Assembly: GCA_024640025.1 (NCBI GenBank)
Contig: JAHEFT010000006.1
Coordinates: 1 to 49,073, forward strand
From: Chromatiales bacterium
GTDB lineage: Bacteria > Pseudomonadota > Gammaproteobacteria > Xanthomonadales > SZUA-36
Length of the DNA stretch: 49,073 bases
Direction of reading: 5' to 3'
The notes under the pieces were generated by a model. It did no database searches. It had not been told where the DNA came from and saw nothing but the letters and a program-made list of their open reading frames with translations. The stretch's first letter is position 1. Each line of letters begins with the position of its first letter. The translations under genes and the position numbers were made by a program. This document shows, in pieces, positions 28,247 to 36,770 of the stretch.

Positions 28247-28918
28247 ATGACACAGGTGAAAAAGAGCGGTGTTCCCCCCGCCACGACCACACCTGCACTG
28301 AGCCTTGCTGAACAGGCCTACGGCTTGTTGGAAGAGAAGCTGGTAACGCTTGACTTGCCTCCGGGAGCGCAGGTTTCAGAAGGACAGCTGATCGAACTGA
28401 TCGGGCTGGGGCGGACGCCAGTGCGGGAGGCTATTCTCAGACTGGCACAGCAGGATTTACTGCTCGTATTGCCCCGTAAGGGACTGGTCGTTACCCCGAT
28501 AAACCGGGGCAGCATGCTGCACATACTCGAAGCGAGAAAACCTGTTGAGCGGGTTATTGTTTACCGCGCTGCCCTCAATGCCAAGGACGGGCAACGCAGC
28601 GAAATTGCGGCAATTGCCAGGAAACTGACGATTTCGCACGAAAGCTTCAATGGCTTTCTCAAACTCGAACAGGCGCTCAACATCATTCTTGACGAGTGCG
28701 CGGCCAATCCCTATACCATGGCTGCCGTGTCTCCCCTGAGGAGTCATTGCCGCCGGTTCTGGTATTACAACCGCCACCAGTTGCAACTTTCTGACGCGAT
28801 ATCCGCCCAATCCAAGATGGCCCGGTTGATTGCGCGCCGTGACTATGTCGGCGCCCAGAAGGCGTCCGACGGAGTGATTGCAGTGATGGAACGCTTCGTG
28901 GCCAATACAGGGCGCTGA
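28247..28918 (+). CDS. GntR-family (FCD-type) transcriptional regulator
   Basis: PPGAQVSEGQLIELIGLGRTPVREAILRLAQQDLLLVLPRKGLVVTPI winged helix; FCD-like C-terminal region. Confidence 0.92.
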   Translation: MTQVKKSGVPPATTTPALSLAEQAYGLLEEKLVTLDLPPGAQVSEGQLIELIGLGRTPVREAILRLAQQDLLLVLPRKGLVVTPINRGSMLHILEARKPVERVIVYRAALNAKDGQRSEIAAIARKLTISHESFNGFLKLEQALNIILDECAANPYTMAAVSPLRSHCRRFWYYNRHQLQLSDAISAQSKMARLIARRDYVGAQKASDGVIAVMERFVANTGR

Positions 28919-28924
28919 GCGAGC

Positions 28925-29935
28925 ATGCCCGGAAGCAACACTTTTCACTGTATCGATGCTCACACGTGCGGTAATCCCGTGCGTCTGGTCTACAGCGGCG
29001 GCCCGGAACTGGAAGGCGAGAGTATGCTCGACCGCCAGCAGCATTTCATTTCTGAATTCGACTGGATCCGGACCTCGTTGATGTTCGAACCCCGCGGGCA
29101 CGCCATGATGTCCGGCAGTATCCTGTACCCCACCCGGCGGGAGGACTGCGATATCGGGGTGTTGTTTATTGAAACATCCGGTTGTTTACCCATGTGTGGT
29201 CACGGAACCATAGGCACCGTAACCATCGCTATCGAGAATGGGTTGGTAGTTCCCAAAGTTCCCGGGCAACTCAGTCTGGAGACGCCGGCAGGAAAAGTCA
29301 CCGTATCCTTTGTACAGGAGGGGAGAAAAGTGCGGTCGGTCCGGCTGACCAATGTCCCTTCTTTTATGCATTCCAGCGGGCTGGCAGTGGATTGTCCGGA
29401 ATTGGGTGGAAGCCTGAAATTTGACGTCGCTTACGGCGGGAATTTCTATGCCATTGTTGAACCCCAGGACATTTACGATGATCTCACCCGGCTAAGTGCG
29501 GCTGATATCGTTCGGCTCAGCCCCCTGGTCCGGGAGAGGATCAACCAGCGCTACACATTTTCCCATCCCGACGATGACCGGCTGTCTCACATGCGCCATG
29601 TCATGTGGGTCGGCAGGCCGTTGAAACCGGATTCTGACGGACGTAATGCTGTATTTTACGGCGACGCCGCTATCGACCGGTCACCCTGCGGCACCGGGAC
29701 TTCTTCACGGCTGGCCCAACTGGCCGCCCGCGGCGAGCTTTCGGTGGGCGACGAGTTTATCCATGAAAGTTACATCGGCAGCCAGTTCAAGGGCCGTGTC
29801 GAGGCAGCCGTACAGGTGGGTCCCTACCCGGCCATTATTCCCAGTATAGAAGGCTGGGCGAGGGTTTATGGCCACAATGTGATCACCGTGGATCCACAGG
29901 ACGACCCGTTCTGGGAAGGCTTTGTGGTGACCTGA
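28925..29935 (+). CDS. Proline racemase family protein, probable 4-hydroxyproline 2-epimerase
   Basis: MCGHGTIG and DRSPCGTGTSSRLA motifs: both catalytic cysteines present. Confidence 0.85.
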   Translation: MPGSNTFHCIDAHTCGNPVRLVYSGGPELEGESMLDRQQHFISEFDWIRTSLMFEPRGHAMMSGSILYPTRREDCDIGVLFIETSGCLPMCGHGTIGTVTIAIENGLVVPKVPGQLSLETPAGKVTVSFVQEGRKVRSVRLTNVPSFMHSSGLAVDCPELGGSLKFDVAYGGNFYAIVEPQDIYDDLTRLSAADIVRLSPLVRERINQRYTFSHPDDDRLSHMRHVMWVGRPLKPDSDGRNAVFYGDAAIDRSPCGTGTSSRLAQLAARGELSVGDEFIHESYIGSQFKGRVEAAVQVGPYPAIIPSIEGWARVYGHNVITVDPQDDPFWEGFVVT

Positions 29936-29998
29936 TGCGGTCAGTGAGGACCCATTCGCTGGATTTCCGATCAAACTGAAGAGGGCTAGACAACCATC

Positions 29999-30481
29999 AT
30001 GAATATCGAAAACAAGAAAGTCGTTTCGTTTCACTACACCTTGAGCAACCAGCAGGGTGAGCAAATCGAATCTTCGAGAGACCGTGAACCGATGGTCTAT
30101 TTACACGGTTCCGGCAACATCATTCCCGGCCTGGAAAAAGCCATGGCCGGCAAAGCGGCGGGCGACCAGTTCGAGGTCACGGTGCGGCCGGCCGATGCAT
30201 ACGGCGAACGTGACGAAAACGGAATTCAGCGAATCCCCGCCAAGCATTTTAAGCAGGCGGACCGCCTGGAAGTTGGTCAACCCGTTATTCTTCATACCCA
30301 GCAGGGGCAAATGCAGGTAACCGTGGTTAAGGTTGGCCGTTTCAATATCGATGTGGACCGAAATCACCCGTTAGCAGGACAAACACTTAGCTTCGACGTG
30401 GAAGTGACGGATATCCGCGACGCGACGGAAGAGGAAATCGAACACGGCCACGCCCACGGACCGGGCGGGGCACACCATTAG
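29999..30481 (+). CDS. slyD: FKBP-type peptidyl-prolyl isomerase, SlyD-like
   Basis: VVSFHYTLSNQQGEQIESS..., YLHGSGNIIPGLEKAMAGKAAGD; His-containing C-terminus HGHAHGPGGAHH. Confidence 0.9.
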   Translation: MNIENKKVVSFHYTLSNQQGEQIESSRDREPMVYLHGSGNIIPGLEKAMAGKAAGDQFEVTVRPADAYGERDENGIQRIPAKHFKQADRLEVGQPVILHTQQGQMQVTVVKVGRFNIDVDRNHPLAGQTLSFDVEVTDIRDATEEEIEHGHAHGPGGAHH

Positions 30482-30495
30482 AGTCTGGTTTATCC

Positions 30496-31239
30496 CTAGT
30501 TCTTCCGGGCAGTGGTCTTCAGTTCGTCCATGTTCATGATGCGGACCTGTTTGCGGTCGACTTTGACCACCCCGGCCTTCTGGAATCGGGCCAGCACACG
30601 GCTGACGGTTTCAGTGGCCAGCCTGAGATAGCTCGCGATGTCGCGGCGTGACATGGCCAGGATAAATTCCTTGTCGGAATATCCGCGTCTTGAAAAGCGG
30701 TCGGACAGGGACAGCAGGAACATCGCGATTCTTTCGTCAGCGCTCAGATCGCCGGCGATGGTCTCCAGTTCACTGATACGATGGCTCATAACACGGAAAA
30801 GTTCTGACTGCAGCTCCGGCATATGCCGCGCCATGTTGGTAACGGTGTCAAATGTCAGCCCGCACACGGCACTGGTGTCGAGCGCCACGACGTTGGCGAC
30901 ATGCTTACAGGAGTGAATGGCGTCCAGACCAATGATCTCGCCCGGAAGATGAAACCCCAGGACCTGTTCCTGCCCTTCATGGTCAATGACATAGCTCTTG
31001 AAGCAACCGGTGCGAACCGAGGCGACTGAACGGAATTCGTCTCCTGCCCTGAACAGGTGTTCTCCAGGCTGGATCGGACGGGAGCGGTGCACGATCTGTT
31101 CGAACCGCTCGGTCTCATCAGGCGTGAGGCCCCGCGGAAGGCACAGTTCACCGAGAGCGCATCGGCTGCAGGCAACCTGTGAGCGGGAGGGTTCGCGACG
31201 ATAATCTCTGATATTCGCGACTCTTAAGGAACTTTCCAT
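30496..31239 (-). CDS. fnr: Fnr/Anr-type oxygen-responsive CRP-family regulator
   Basis: CSRCALGELC (C-x2-C-x5-C) plus IHSCKH: 4Fe-4S ligands; HTH MSRRDIASYLRLATETVSRVLARFQ. Confidence 0.93.
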   Translation of the reverse strand: MESSLRVANIRDYRREPSRSQVACSRCALGELCLPRGLTPDETERFEQIVHRSRPIQPGEHLFRAGDEFRSVASVRTGCFKSYVIDHEGQEQVLGFHLPGEIIGLDAIHSCKHVANVVALDTSAVCGLTFDTVTNMARHMPELQSELFRVMSHRISELETIAGDLSADERIAMFLLSLSDRFSRRGYSDKEFILAMSRRDIASYLRLATETVSRVLARFQKAGVVKVDRKQVRIMNMDELKTTARKN

Positions 31240-31294
31240 AAAGTGCTCTCCAATAATTGGTTCTTTTGGATGCATTATATGGTGCAGGGGTACC

Positions 31295-31310
31295 TCTACG
31301 CATGCGTAGA
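31295..31310. promoter_or_regulatory. Perfect 16-bp palindrome TCTACGCATGCGTAGA upstream of fnr
   Basis: Read directly; centred about 63 bp upstream of the fnr start. Confidence 0.4.
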
Positions 31311-31346
31311 ACTACTTATGTCATGGCCCTGGCGCGCAGAAAATAA

Positions 31347-32738
31347 CTAGATTACACGCGAAAATTTGGGTTTGTATTGCGGGTTTTGCAAGTATTCGTC
31401 AAATATCATGGCAATGGCTCTCAGCAACAGCCGTCCTTCAGGTGTCGCCTTGAATTCGTCATCGCCCATTTCGATCAGGCCGTCCTCCTCGAGTTGTTCC
31501 AGGTTTCCCAGTTCAAAAGCGAAATGGTCGTGGAAATCAATAGCGTAATTTGACTCGAATTCGTGAAAATGGACTTCACCGTGGCACATGATGGATTCGA
31601 TGATGCTGCGGCGCAGGCGGTCTTCCGTGGTCAGCTTGACGCCACGCCAGATCGGCAGTTGTCCCTCGTCGACCACTGACTGCCAGGTGGGAATGTCCTT
31701 GATGTTCTGAGCATAGCAATCGCCCACTTTTCCAATGGCACTGACCCCCAGCCCAACCAGGTCACACTCTCGTCGGGTTGAGTAGCCCTGGAAATTGCGC
31801 TGCAGGCCTCCCTCGCGTTGCGCGATAGTCAGTTCGTCTTCCGGCAGGGCAAAGTGGTCCATGCCGATATAGACATAGCCGGCGGAAGTGAGCTTGTCGA
31901 TGGTCAACTCCATCAACTTGAGCTTGGTCTCCGGCGACGGGATATCCTTGGAATCGATCATGCGCTGCGCACGGAAAATGTGTGGCAAGTGGGCATAATT
32001 GTATACGGCCAGCCGGTTCGGTTTGGCACTCACGACGGTATCGATGGTTTTACTGAAACTTGCAGCAGTCTGCAAAGGCAATCCATAAATCAGGTCGACC
32101 GAAACCGAGTTGAAGCCCAGTTTCCTGGAATCCTCGATCATGTCCAGGGTGGCCTTGGGATCCTGAATGCGGTTGACCGCCTTCTGAACCCTGGGTTCGA
32201 TATCCTGCACACCGAGACTTATCCGGTTGAATCCCATACCGGCCAGCTGTCCGAGCCGTTCAGTACCCATGGTCCTGGGATCTACCTCAATGGAAAACTC
32301 CCGGCCGTCGTCGCCACTCAGCGAAAAATGCTCGCCCAGGCAGGCCATCAGGCGATTGAGTTGCTCGTCGCTGTGGAAAGTCGGCGTTCCGCCACCGAAG
32401 TGGAGCTGAACAACTTCCCGGTCGTGGTCGAACAATTTTCCCTGCAGTTCAATCTCCCGCTCCAGGAGTTCCAGGTAGCGATCGCCCTGTTCCTGGTGAC
32501 GGGTCACCTTTTTCATACACCCGCAGTAATAGCAAAGCGACTTACAGAAGGGCAGGTGAACATAAAGCGACAGTGGTTTGGGAATCAGCTCGCTGTTGCT
32601 GGTGGCTGTAAACCGGCGATAAGCTTCCGCGTCAAAACCTTCCATAAACTGAACAGCGGTCGGATACGACGTATAGCGAGGTCCTGCTATGTCGTACCTT
32701 TTAATCAGTTCCGTATTGAATTTAACTCGCTGTTCCAT
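31347..32738 (-). CDS. hemN: Oxygen-independent coproporphyrinogen III oxidase (radical SAM)
   Basis: YTSYPTAVQF, LYVHLPFCKSLCYYCGCMKK, LHFGGGTPTF. Confidence 0.97.
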   Translation of the reverse strand: MEQRVKFNTELIKRYDIAGPRYTSYPTAVQFMEGFDAEAYRRFTATSNSELIPKPLSLYVHLPFCKSLCYYCGCMKKVTRHQEQGDRYLELLEREIELQGKLFDHDREVVQLHFGGGTPTFHSDEQLNRLMACLGEHFSLSGDDGREFSIEVDPRTMGTERLGQLAGMGFNRISLGVQDIEPRVQKAVNRIQDPKATLDMIEDSRKLGFNSVSVDLIYGLPLQTAASFSKTIDTVVSAKPNRLAVYNYAHLPHIFRAQRMIDSKDIPSPETKLKLMELTIDKLTSAGYVYIGMDHFALPEDELTIAQREGGLQRNFQGYSTRRECDLVGLGVSAIGKVGDCYAQNIKDIPTWQSVVDEGQLPIWRGVKLTTEDRLRRSIIESIMCHGEVHFHEFESNYAIDFHDHFAFELGNLEQLEEDGLIEMGDDEFKATPEGRLLLRAIAMIFDEYLQNPQYKPKFSRVI

Positions 32739-32799
32739 GGGTCATCTCTGGTTTCGATTTGTTATTCGTGAAGCGTATACGATGCCGGCTGTCATAAAA

Positions 32800-32813
32800 T
32801 TGATCAGTGTCAA
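32800..32813. promoter_or_regulatory. FNR/Anr box TTGATCAGTGTCAA in the hemN upstream region
   Basis: 13 of 14 match in the half-sites to TTGAT-N4-ATCAA; centred about 40 bp upstream of the start inferred from a minus-strand TATACG -10. Confidence 0.75.
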
Positions 32814-32824
32814 AAGCTTAGCCT

Positions 32825-32851
32825 TTGACCGTCAGTCCCGCCAGATATAAT
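32825..32851 (+). promoter_or_regulatory. Plus-strand promoter TTGACC-N15-TATAAT
   Basis: Perfect TATAAT at 32846-32851 with TTGACC at 32825-32830; overlapped by dyad CCAGAT-N10-ATCTGG (32841-32862). Confidence 0.5.
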
Positions 32852-32857
32852 TCAAAA

Positions 32858-33042
32858 TCTGGCAACAATTCTGGAGGAAATGGAAAAGTAAAACATGACT
32901 CAGGTCAATTACCCCACTGGAGCGCACCCGTAAACTTACTTCCGTCGATGAACCGGGACAATGGTTCTTCGAAGGAATACGATTGTGTGAAGACTCTCCA
33001 AGTCTCAAGAATTTAGGCCAGACTTCCGTCTGGCCTTTTTTT
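32858..33042 (+). ncRNA. Candidate orphan sRNA between hemN and queD, GGA-motif-containing
   Basis: Promoter-like sequence upstream, intrinsic terminator at the end, no convincing ORF; hairpin GAACC-GGGACAAT-GGTTC displays GGA in the loop. Confidence 0.45.
33016..33042 (+). terminator. Rho-independent terminator GGCCAGAC-ttcc-GTCTGGCC + 7 T
   Basis: 8-9 bp perfect stem with 7 T on the plus strand; the minus-strand side lacks a T run. Confidence 0.9.
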
Positions 33043-33076
33043 GTATGGCTATCAAGAGCGCAAAACGCGCCGGCAT

Positions 33077-33433
33077 TCAGGGTCCGGTATAGACGCACCC
33101 GGCGTTACAGGTTTCCTGCACCACTACCCTGGAAAGTTGTGGCAGGCTGGCATGCAGGCGGTCCCAGATCCAGCGGGCCAGGTTTTCACTGGTTGGATTC
33201 TCCAGGCCGTCGATGTCGTTCAGGCAATGGTGATCGAGTTGATCAAACAGAGGCTGGAAAGCACGACGCAAGTCGGCAAAGTCCATCACCCAGCCGGAAT
33301 GCTGGCCGACAGGGCCACTGATATGAATTTCTATTCGAAATGAATGCCCATGCAGCCGGGCGCACTTGTGCCCTTCAGGAACATTGGGCAGACGATGAGC
33401 TGCTTCAATTTGAAATACGCGAAAAACATCCAT
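33077..33433 (-). CDS. queD: 6-pyruvoyl-tetrahydropterin synthase family / 6-carboxytetrahydropterin synthase
   Basis: [67 protein letters not shown]. Confidence 0.93.
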   Translation of the reverse strand: MDVFRVFQIEAAHRLPNVPEGHKCARLHGHSFRIEIHISGPVGQHSGWVMDFADLRRAFQPLFDQLDHHCLNDIDGLENPTSENLARWIWDRLHASLPQLSRVVVQETCNAGCVYTGP

Positions 33434-33472
33434 CAGCGGATTGTGCCGCCCATGGCCTATCGGCGCAATACA

Positions 33473-34108
33473 TCAACCCGTTTTGAAGCCTGTTCTCGAA
33501 TGGGACCCGTCGCAAAAAGGCTTACTGGCGGATTGGCCGCAGCGGCAAAGCGATCCTCGCATCTTTACGCACTCCTGGTTGAATTGGTTATGCAACCGAA
33601 GTCGGCCGCGAAACGTGATCGGGCCGTCCTTGATACAGGACAAAGTAATTTTGCTGGGTCGCTGTGAGGCGGCTATTTCCGATGCTTCCGAAATTTTTCC
33701 GGGGTTGAGAAATTCCCGTTCCAGGTGCTGCCCGTTACAGGTGGGCTTGGTCCCGGAGGCCCCACAGCGGCAGAGCGTCACGTGATTAGAGTATTGGACC
33801 GTCCCGTCTTCATGCACCAGCGTGATGTTTCCAGTCAGTTGAAGAGGGCCCGCATTGGTGACCAGCACCTCGTTCGGGACCTCGAGCAATCTTGGTGCGC
33901 CCTGGTTCTTCTGGCGTTCGGTGAACCAGCGGTCCAGCGCTTTGGCGGTGGTCGTCAGTCCCGGCTGCTTAGAAGTCGGCGATTCAACCTTTTCGACTGG
34001 ATCGTTCATATAGGCGACAAAAGCATCGCCGGATTTCTGGCTATTTGGTTTCGGGTCCGGGTCAATCCGGACGGCAGCGGACGCCGCCTGTTTGGTAGTG
34101 TCATCCAT
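33473..34108 (-). CDS. Double-CDGSH iron-sulfur domain protein
   Basis: Two CDGSH-type motifs: CRCGASGTKPTCNGQH and CRCGQSASKPFCDGSH. Start at MDDTTKQ with GAGGA SD. Confidence 0.88.
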   Translation of the reverse strand: MDDTTKQAASAAVRIDPDPKPNSQKSGDAFVAYMNDPVEKVESPTSKQPGLTTTAKALDRWFTERQKNQGAPRLLEVPNEVLVTNAGPLQLTGNITLVHEDGTVQYSNHVTLCRCGASGTKPTCNGQHLEREFLNPGKISEASEIAASQRPSKITLSCIKDGPITFRGRLRLHNQFNQECVKMRGSLCRCGQSASKPFCDGSHSRTGFKTG

Positions 34109-34180
34109 GACAATGTCCTCCAGGAAATCCTTTTCCTGACTATACTGTAGCACCTGTTTTTCCAGAGAGCGAGAAGAATT

Positions 34181-34300
34181 GTGCAAAAAACAGTCAAATC
34201 CCTGGCAATATCGGCGATCCTGCTGGCCAGTTCGGCGGTTTATTGCGCGCCGGAAGCGGCCCGGGCCCGGAACGGCTTCCCTATGTTCCCGAGTGATTAA
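34181..34300 (+). CDS. Putative 39-aa exported peptide VQKTVKSLAISAILLASSAVYCAPEAARARNGFPMFPSD
   Basis: GTG start, purine-rich GAGAAG upstream, signal-peptide-like N-terminus, ends 1 nt before the convergent peroxiredoxin stop; below the ORF-track length cutoff. Confidence 0.4.
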   Translation: MQKTVKSLAISAILLASSAVYCAPEAARARNGFPMFPSD

Positions 34301-34837
34301 CTAGCCTGATTCGCCGATCAGGCCTTGCAGGTCATTCAAAACTTCCTGGGTGTGGTTGTCAGGGTCGACATCGGCATAGTGCTTGATGATCACGCCTTCG
34401 GGATTCACGAGGAAGGACTGGCGGCTCGCGATCTTCACCAGTTTCCAGTCCCGCAATACCCCATAGTCTTTCGCAACCGCACCGTCTTCGTCAGCCAGGA
34501 TGATGAACGGAAGTTTGTATTTCTCAGAAAACTCCTTGTGTGAATCAACGTCGTCCACGCTGATTCCCACGACTGCGGCGCCGATGCCCTTGAATGCATA
34601 GATGTTATCGCGAAAATTGCAGGCCTCGGTGGTACATCCGGGCGTATCGTCCTTCGGGTAGAAATAAATGGCCAGCCAGGTGCCCTGGTAGTCCGCCAGG
34701 TCGTGCCAGTCGCCATTCTGGTCCTGCAAATGAAATCCGGGCGCCGGACTGCCCACGGCGGGAACTTCGCCCGCTTGCAGGCCAGTGCCAAAAGCCGAGA
34801 GCGCAAACAGCGCCAGGATCAATATCCGGTTCTTCAT
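34301..34837 (-). CDS. Exported Bcp-type peroxiredoxin (AhpC/TSA)
   Basis: Signal peptide MKNRILILALFALSAFGTGLQA; YFYPKDDTPGCTTEACNFRD. Confidence 0.93.
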   Translation of the reverse strand: MKNRILILALFALSAFGTGLQAGEVPAVGSPAPGFHLQDQNGDWHDLADYQGTWLAIYFYPKDDTPGCTTEACNFRDNIYAFKGIGAAVVGISVDDVDSHKEFSEKYKLPFIILADEDGAVAKDYGVLRDWKLVKIASRQSFLVNPEGVIIKHYADVDPDNHTQEVLNDLQGLIGESG

Positions 34838-34860
34838 ATAAATTCCTCCATTAGCGATAG

Positions 34861-36039
34861 TTACGAGCCGCTGAATATCAATTTGGGTCGGTTATACAGG
34901 TTGGCTGCAAGCGCGGCTAGCACCAGACCTATGGCGAGCGTGCTGGCGATCGACAGACCGTACCAACCCAGAGACACTGTCTCTCCGCGGATGACTTCTC
35001 CAATCAGCAGGTTTTGCGAGAACAGCGGGATACCCATCATCCACGCCTCGGCCTTGATCGGATTGGCCATGAAAATAAGGCTCGGAATCATCGGGATCAG
35101 GATCACCAGCCCCATGTAACTTTGCGCTTCACGGTAGCTCTTGGCAAATGAAGCGAGCAGGGTCAACAGCGCGGCTGCCAGGATGGCGACAGGTGAAAGG
35201 ATCAACAGGATTATCAACAGCGTTTCCAGTCCCAGTGTGAGGTCCATACCGAATGCGCCAACGGGCATGTAAGGCAAGACTATGCGGAACGAAACCAGTG
35301 TTAGGGCAAGCGAAGCCATGGCAAAAACCATCGTGGTGATCATCTTGCCGGTCATGATCTGCCAGCGCGGGACCGGGTTGATCAATAAGGGCTCCAGGGA
35401 TTTGCGCTCTTTTTCGCCGGCTGTCGTGTCCATGGCCAGGTGGGTCGCGCCGGTGAAAGCCGTGATCATCAGCACATAAGGCAGAAAAATGACGGCGAGA
35501 ATGGCGCGGCTCTTGGGTGTGGACAGATCCACGTCCTTGATCATGATCGGCGAGGCCACCTGGGGAGAAACGCCGCGCAGTTGCAACCGCAGTGAGCCGA
35601 TTTGCTGGCCGTATCCGTATAGCAGACCTTTAACCCTTTTAATCGGTGCATTGGACTCCTGCCGTGATGGATCCGAAATTACCTCGACCGGCGCCGGCAG
35701 ACCCTCGGCCCATTTTTCGGGATATTCGGGCAGAATCCGGAGCACCACCGGGACCTCCTGGCTGAGAACCAGTTCTTCAGGGTTTTCCGGCTCGGGCTGA
35801 ATCTCGGCTCCCTGCTGCTCGAGGAAACGTATCAGGCTGGGCGCGTAGTGGGCGCCGATGACCGGCAATTCCAGCGTTTGCTCCGCACGTTCCTTTTCTG
35901 CACTGGTCACGAACCACATCATGCCGACAAACAGCAGCGGAAAGAGCAGGGGCCCCAACAGGAGCGAATTGAATAGAGCCCGGTGGTCGCGAATATTTTC
36001 ACGAACTTCCTTTTTGAATACCGTGGTAAGCCCCCTCAT
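34861..36039 (-). CDS. ABC-2 type transporter permease (NatB-like)
   Basis: VFKKEVRENIRDHRALFNSLLLGPLLFPLLF; TAGEKERKSLEPLLINPVPRWQIMTGK. Confidence 0.9.
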   Translation of the reverse strand: MRGLTTVFKKEVRENIRDHRALFNSLLLGPLLFPLLFVGMMWFVTSAEKERAEQTLELPVIGAHYAPSLIRFLEQQGAEIQPEPENPEELVLSQEVPVVLRILPEYPEKWAEGLPAPVEVISDPSRQESNAPIKRVKGLLYGYGQQIGSLRLQLRGVSPQVASPIMIKDVDLSTPKSRAILAVIFLPYVLMITAFTGATHLAMDTTAGEKERKSLEPLLINPVPRWQIMTGKMITTMVFAMASLALTLVSFRIVLPYMPVGAFGMDLTLGLETLLIILLILSPVAILAAALLTLLASFAKSYREAQSYMGLVILIPMIPSLIFMANPIKAEAWMMGIPLFSQNLLIGEVIRGETVSLGWYGLSIASTLAIGLVLAALAANLYNRPKLIFSGS

Positions 36040-36770
36040 GCCAGCAACCCCTCTTCTGAGCCGATCAGTTTTACAAAAGCATCTTCCAGGGAATCGGAAC
36101 CAGACCGCTCCAGAAGCTGCGCCGCCGTGCCGTCTGCGGCAACTTCCCCCTTGGCGATGATCACGATACGGTCACACAGTGCGGCTACCTCCTGCATGAT
36201 GTGGGTCGAAAGCACGACCGAATGGCCTTCATCCCTCAGGCTACGTATGTAGTGCCGTAACGCCCTGGTGGTCATCACATCCAGCCCGTTGCTGGGTTCG
36301 TCCATCAGGATGGTCTGCGGTTCATGCACCATGGCGCGCGCGATCGCCACTTTCACGCGTTGGCCCTGTGAAAAACCTTCTGTCCTGCGGTCGATGAAAT
36401 CACCCATGTCCAGCGTCTCAGTCAAATGATCGATCCGCTGTTGAATGGCTTTCTTGCTCATGCCATGAAGTTCGCCGTAGTACGTTATGTTCTCGCGTGC
36501 CGTAAGGCGCGAATACAAACCGCGGCTGTCGGGCACGACACCGAGCGTCCGCTTTATTTCCATGGCGCTCCGGGTCGGGTCGAGACCGTCTATCCGGATT
36601 TCGCCCTGGTCCGGCGGCAGCAGGGAATAGAGCATCCGGAGGGTCGTGGTCTTACCCGCACCATTGGGTCCGAGCAGCCCGGTGATTTCGCCGTCTCTGG
36701 CCGTGAACGTGACACCCTTGACTGCCTTGACATCGCCGAAGGACTTGTGCAGGTTCTTTACCTCGATCAT
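36036..36770 (-). CDS. ABC transporter ATP-binding protein (NatA-like)
   Basis: Walker A GLLGPNGAGKTTT; signature FSQGQRVKVAIARAM; Walker B ILMDEPSNGLD. Confidence 0.95.
   Translation of the reverse strand: MIEVKNLHKSFGDVKAVKGVTFTARDGEITGLLGPNGAGKTTTLRMLYSLLPPDQGEIRIDGLDPTRSAMEIKRTLGVVPDSRGLYSRLTARENITYYGELHGMSKKAIQQRIDHLTETLDMGDFIDRRTEGFSQGQRVKVAIARAMVHEPQTILMDEPSNGLDVMTTRALRHYIRSLRDEGHSVVLSTHIMQEVAALCDRIVIIAKGEVAADGTAAQLLERSGSDSLEDAFVKLIGSEEGLLA

Noticed and set aside
32825-33016. 63-aa plus-strand ORF MTVSPARYNSKSGNN...
   Set aside because: It starts within the -35/-10 region, has no SD or family signal, and its stop abuts the terminator by chance. The ncRNA interpretation fits better, though a short ORF cannot be fully excluded.
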